A DNA stretch of 6,253 nucleotides, from contig JAEDEB010000089.1 of assembly GCA_016293535.1 (NCBI GenBank), forward strand, positions 1-6,253, read 5' to 3'. Positions within the stretch are counted from its first letter, which is position 1. Each line of letters starts with the position of its first letter. The notes under the pieces were generated by a model, which was given only the letters and a program-made list of their open reading frames with translations, was not told the DNA's origin and did no database searches. The position numbers were made by a program, and so were the translations under genes. Positions 5,684 through 6,253 of the stretch are shown one piece after another. Source of the DNA: Bacteroidales bacterium (GTDB taxonomy: Bacteria; Bacteroidota; Bacteroidia; Bacteroidales; UBA932).

Positions 5684-6253
5684 TGCCGATCATATTTTTG
5701 ATTTCGTTTTCGTACTTGTAGAAGTTCTCGCTCTTGAACTCGGAGTAGTTCATCTGACGGAAATTGTTGATGAGCTCCTTGAAGAAGTTGCGGCATTTCT
5801 CGAAGTCTTCGAAATCGAAGTTCATGTCGCATATTCCGAGCACCATCTGGAGCATATATTTCTGCCTCTCGAGCGGGCAGAGAGCGTCGATGGCATCGAA
5901 CGCATCCTGCTGCAGGATGACGAAGTCGATGAGCTCGGATTTCCAGAACATCTCATGGTAGGTCATAGGAACACCGTCGTCGCCGAGGATGTTGATCTGC
6001 TCCTGTGCGTCGCGGCCCTTGCGGATGAGGTTCTTTGTCTTCTCGACCATCTCGACCCAACCCGGCATAACGGCCTCGGAGAGATACTCGCGGATTTCCG
6101 GATACTCGAGGTATTTCGAGTAGGAGTCGATAGGATTGACTGCCGGATATCTCTTCTTGTCAGCACGGTTCTGCTCAAGTGCATAGAAGCAGCGTGCCGC
6201 CTTCTTGGTGGACTCTGTCACAGGCTCCTTGAGGTTACCTCCGGCAGGGGACA
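5673..6253 (-). CDS. atpA: V-type ATP synthase subunit A, C-terminal part (cut by window edge)
   Basis: The window shows the last 192 residues of the catalytic, ATP-hydrolysing subunit. The reading frame is open to the edge at 6253. The GTG at 6221 is an internal valine codon, not a start, because ten in-frame residues (SPAGGNLKEP) precede it and match the family. SPAGGNLKEPVTESTKKAAR corresponds to the conserved SPxGGDxSEPVT segment, and KKRYPAVNPIDSYSKY corresponds to RHFPAINWxxSYSxY. The rest is the helical C-terminal domain that contacts the D shaft. The P-loop and catalytic Glu lie upstream, outside the window. GGN replaces the more usual GGD, which I associate with the Bacteroidetes-type branch. 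The stop TAG lies 11 bases inside the atpB start, which indicates translational coupling and matched A and B output. Confidence 0.96.
   Translation of the reverse strand, partial: SPAGGNLKEPVTESTKKAARCFYALEQNRADKKRYPAVNPIDSYSKYLEYPEIREYLSEAVMPGWVEMVEKTKNLIRKGRDAQEQINILGDDGVPMTYHEMFWKSELIDFVILQQDAFDAIDALCPLERQKYMLQMVLGICDMNFDFEDFEKCRNFFKELINNFRQMNYSEFKSENFYKYENEIKNMIGNGK

Noticed and set aside
1..6253. CRISPR array, insertion sequence, defence or secretion system
   Set aside because: I saw no regularly spaced repeats, transposase, integrase or accessory-gene cassette. The whole coding span is explained by ATPase subunits and MtlD.

Overview
The window carries one strand-coherent gene block, all on the minus strand. 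It holds the downstream part of a V/A-type ATPase operon, followed by a mannitol-1-phosphate 5-dehydrogenase gene. Transcription runs from high to low coordinates: atpA (3' part only), atpB, atpD, atpI, atpK, a hairpin with a T-run, mtlD, and a second hairpin with a T-run. No gene can be supported on the plus strand.

The likely source is a member of Bacteroidota, probably Bacteroidales (inference). Three points support this. The order A-B-D-I-K, with no F or C subunit gene between them, is the arrangement known from Bacteroidetes and Chlamydia. The subunit sequences are of that divergent lineage (for example GGNLKEPV in A and a degenerate nucleotide site in B). Two of the starts, atpK and mtlD, have A/T-rich leaders without a clear Shine-Dalgarno sequence. 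The base composition is moderate, and AT-rich only between genes.

Region by region: 6253-5673 is the C-terminal 192 residues of catalytic subunit A, cut by the window edge. 5683-4364 is subunit B, 4364-3747 is rotor stalk subunit D, 3754-1928 is membrane stator subunit I, and 1890-1462 is proteolipid ring subunit K. A/B, B/D and D/I overlap by 11, 1 and 8 bases, so the genes are tightly coupled. K alone has its own 37-base A-rich leader. After K comes an 8-bp GC-rich hairpin with T7, and mtlD begins only 13 bases past that T-run. Positions 1-169 are non-coding and hold a terminator-like hairpin, a dyad at the mtlD stop, and an unexplained AT-rich edge.

Together A and B form the ATPase head, D is the rotor shaft, K is the rotor ring, and I carries the ion half-channels. 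K keeps all five Na+-ligand positions known from Enterococcus hirae NtpK, with matching spacing, so the machine is predicted to move Na+. MtlD interconverts mannitol 1-phosphate and fructose 6-phosphate. A shared salt or osmotic role with the ATPase is only a hypothesis.

I found no CRISPR array, RNA gene, complete mobile element or undescribed system. The observations most worth a second look are the Na+ signature in K and the possible attenuator between atpK and mtlD.
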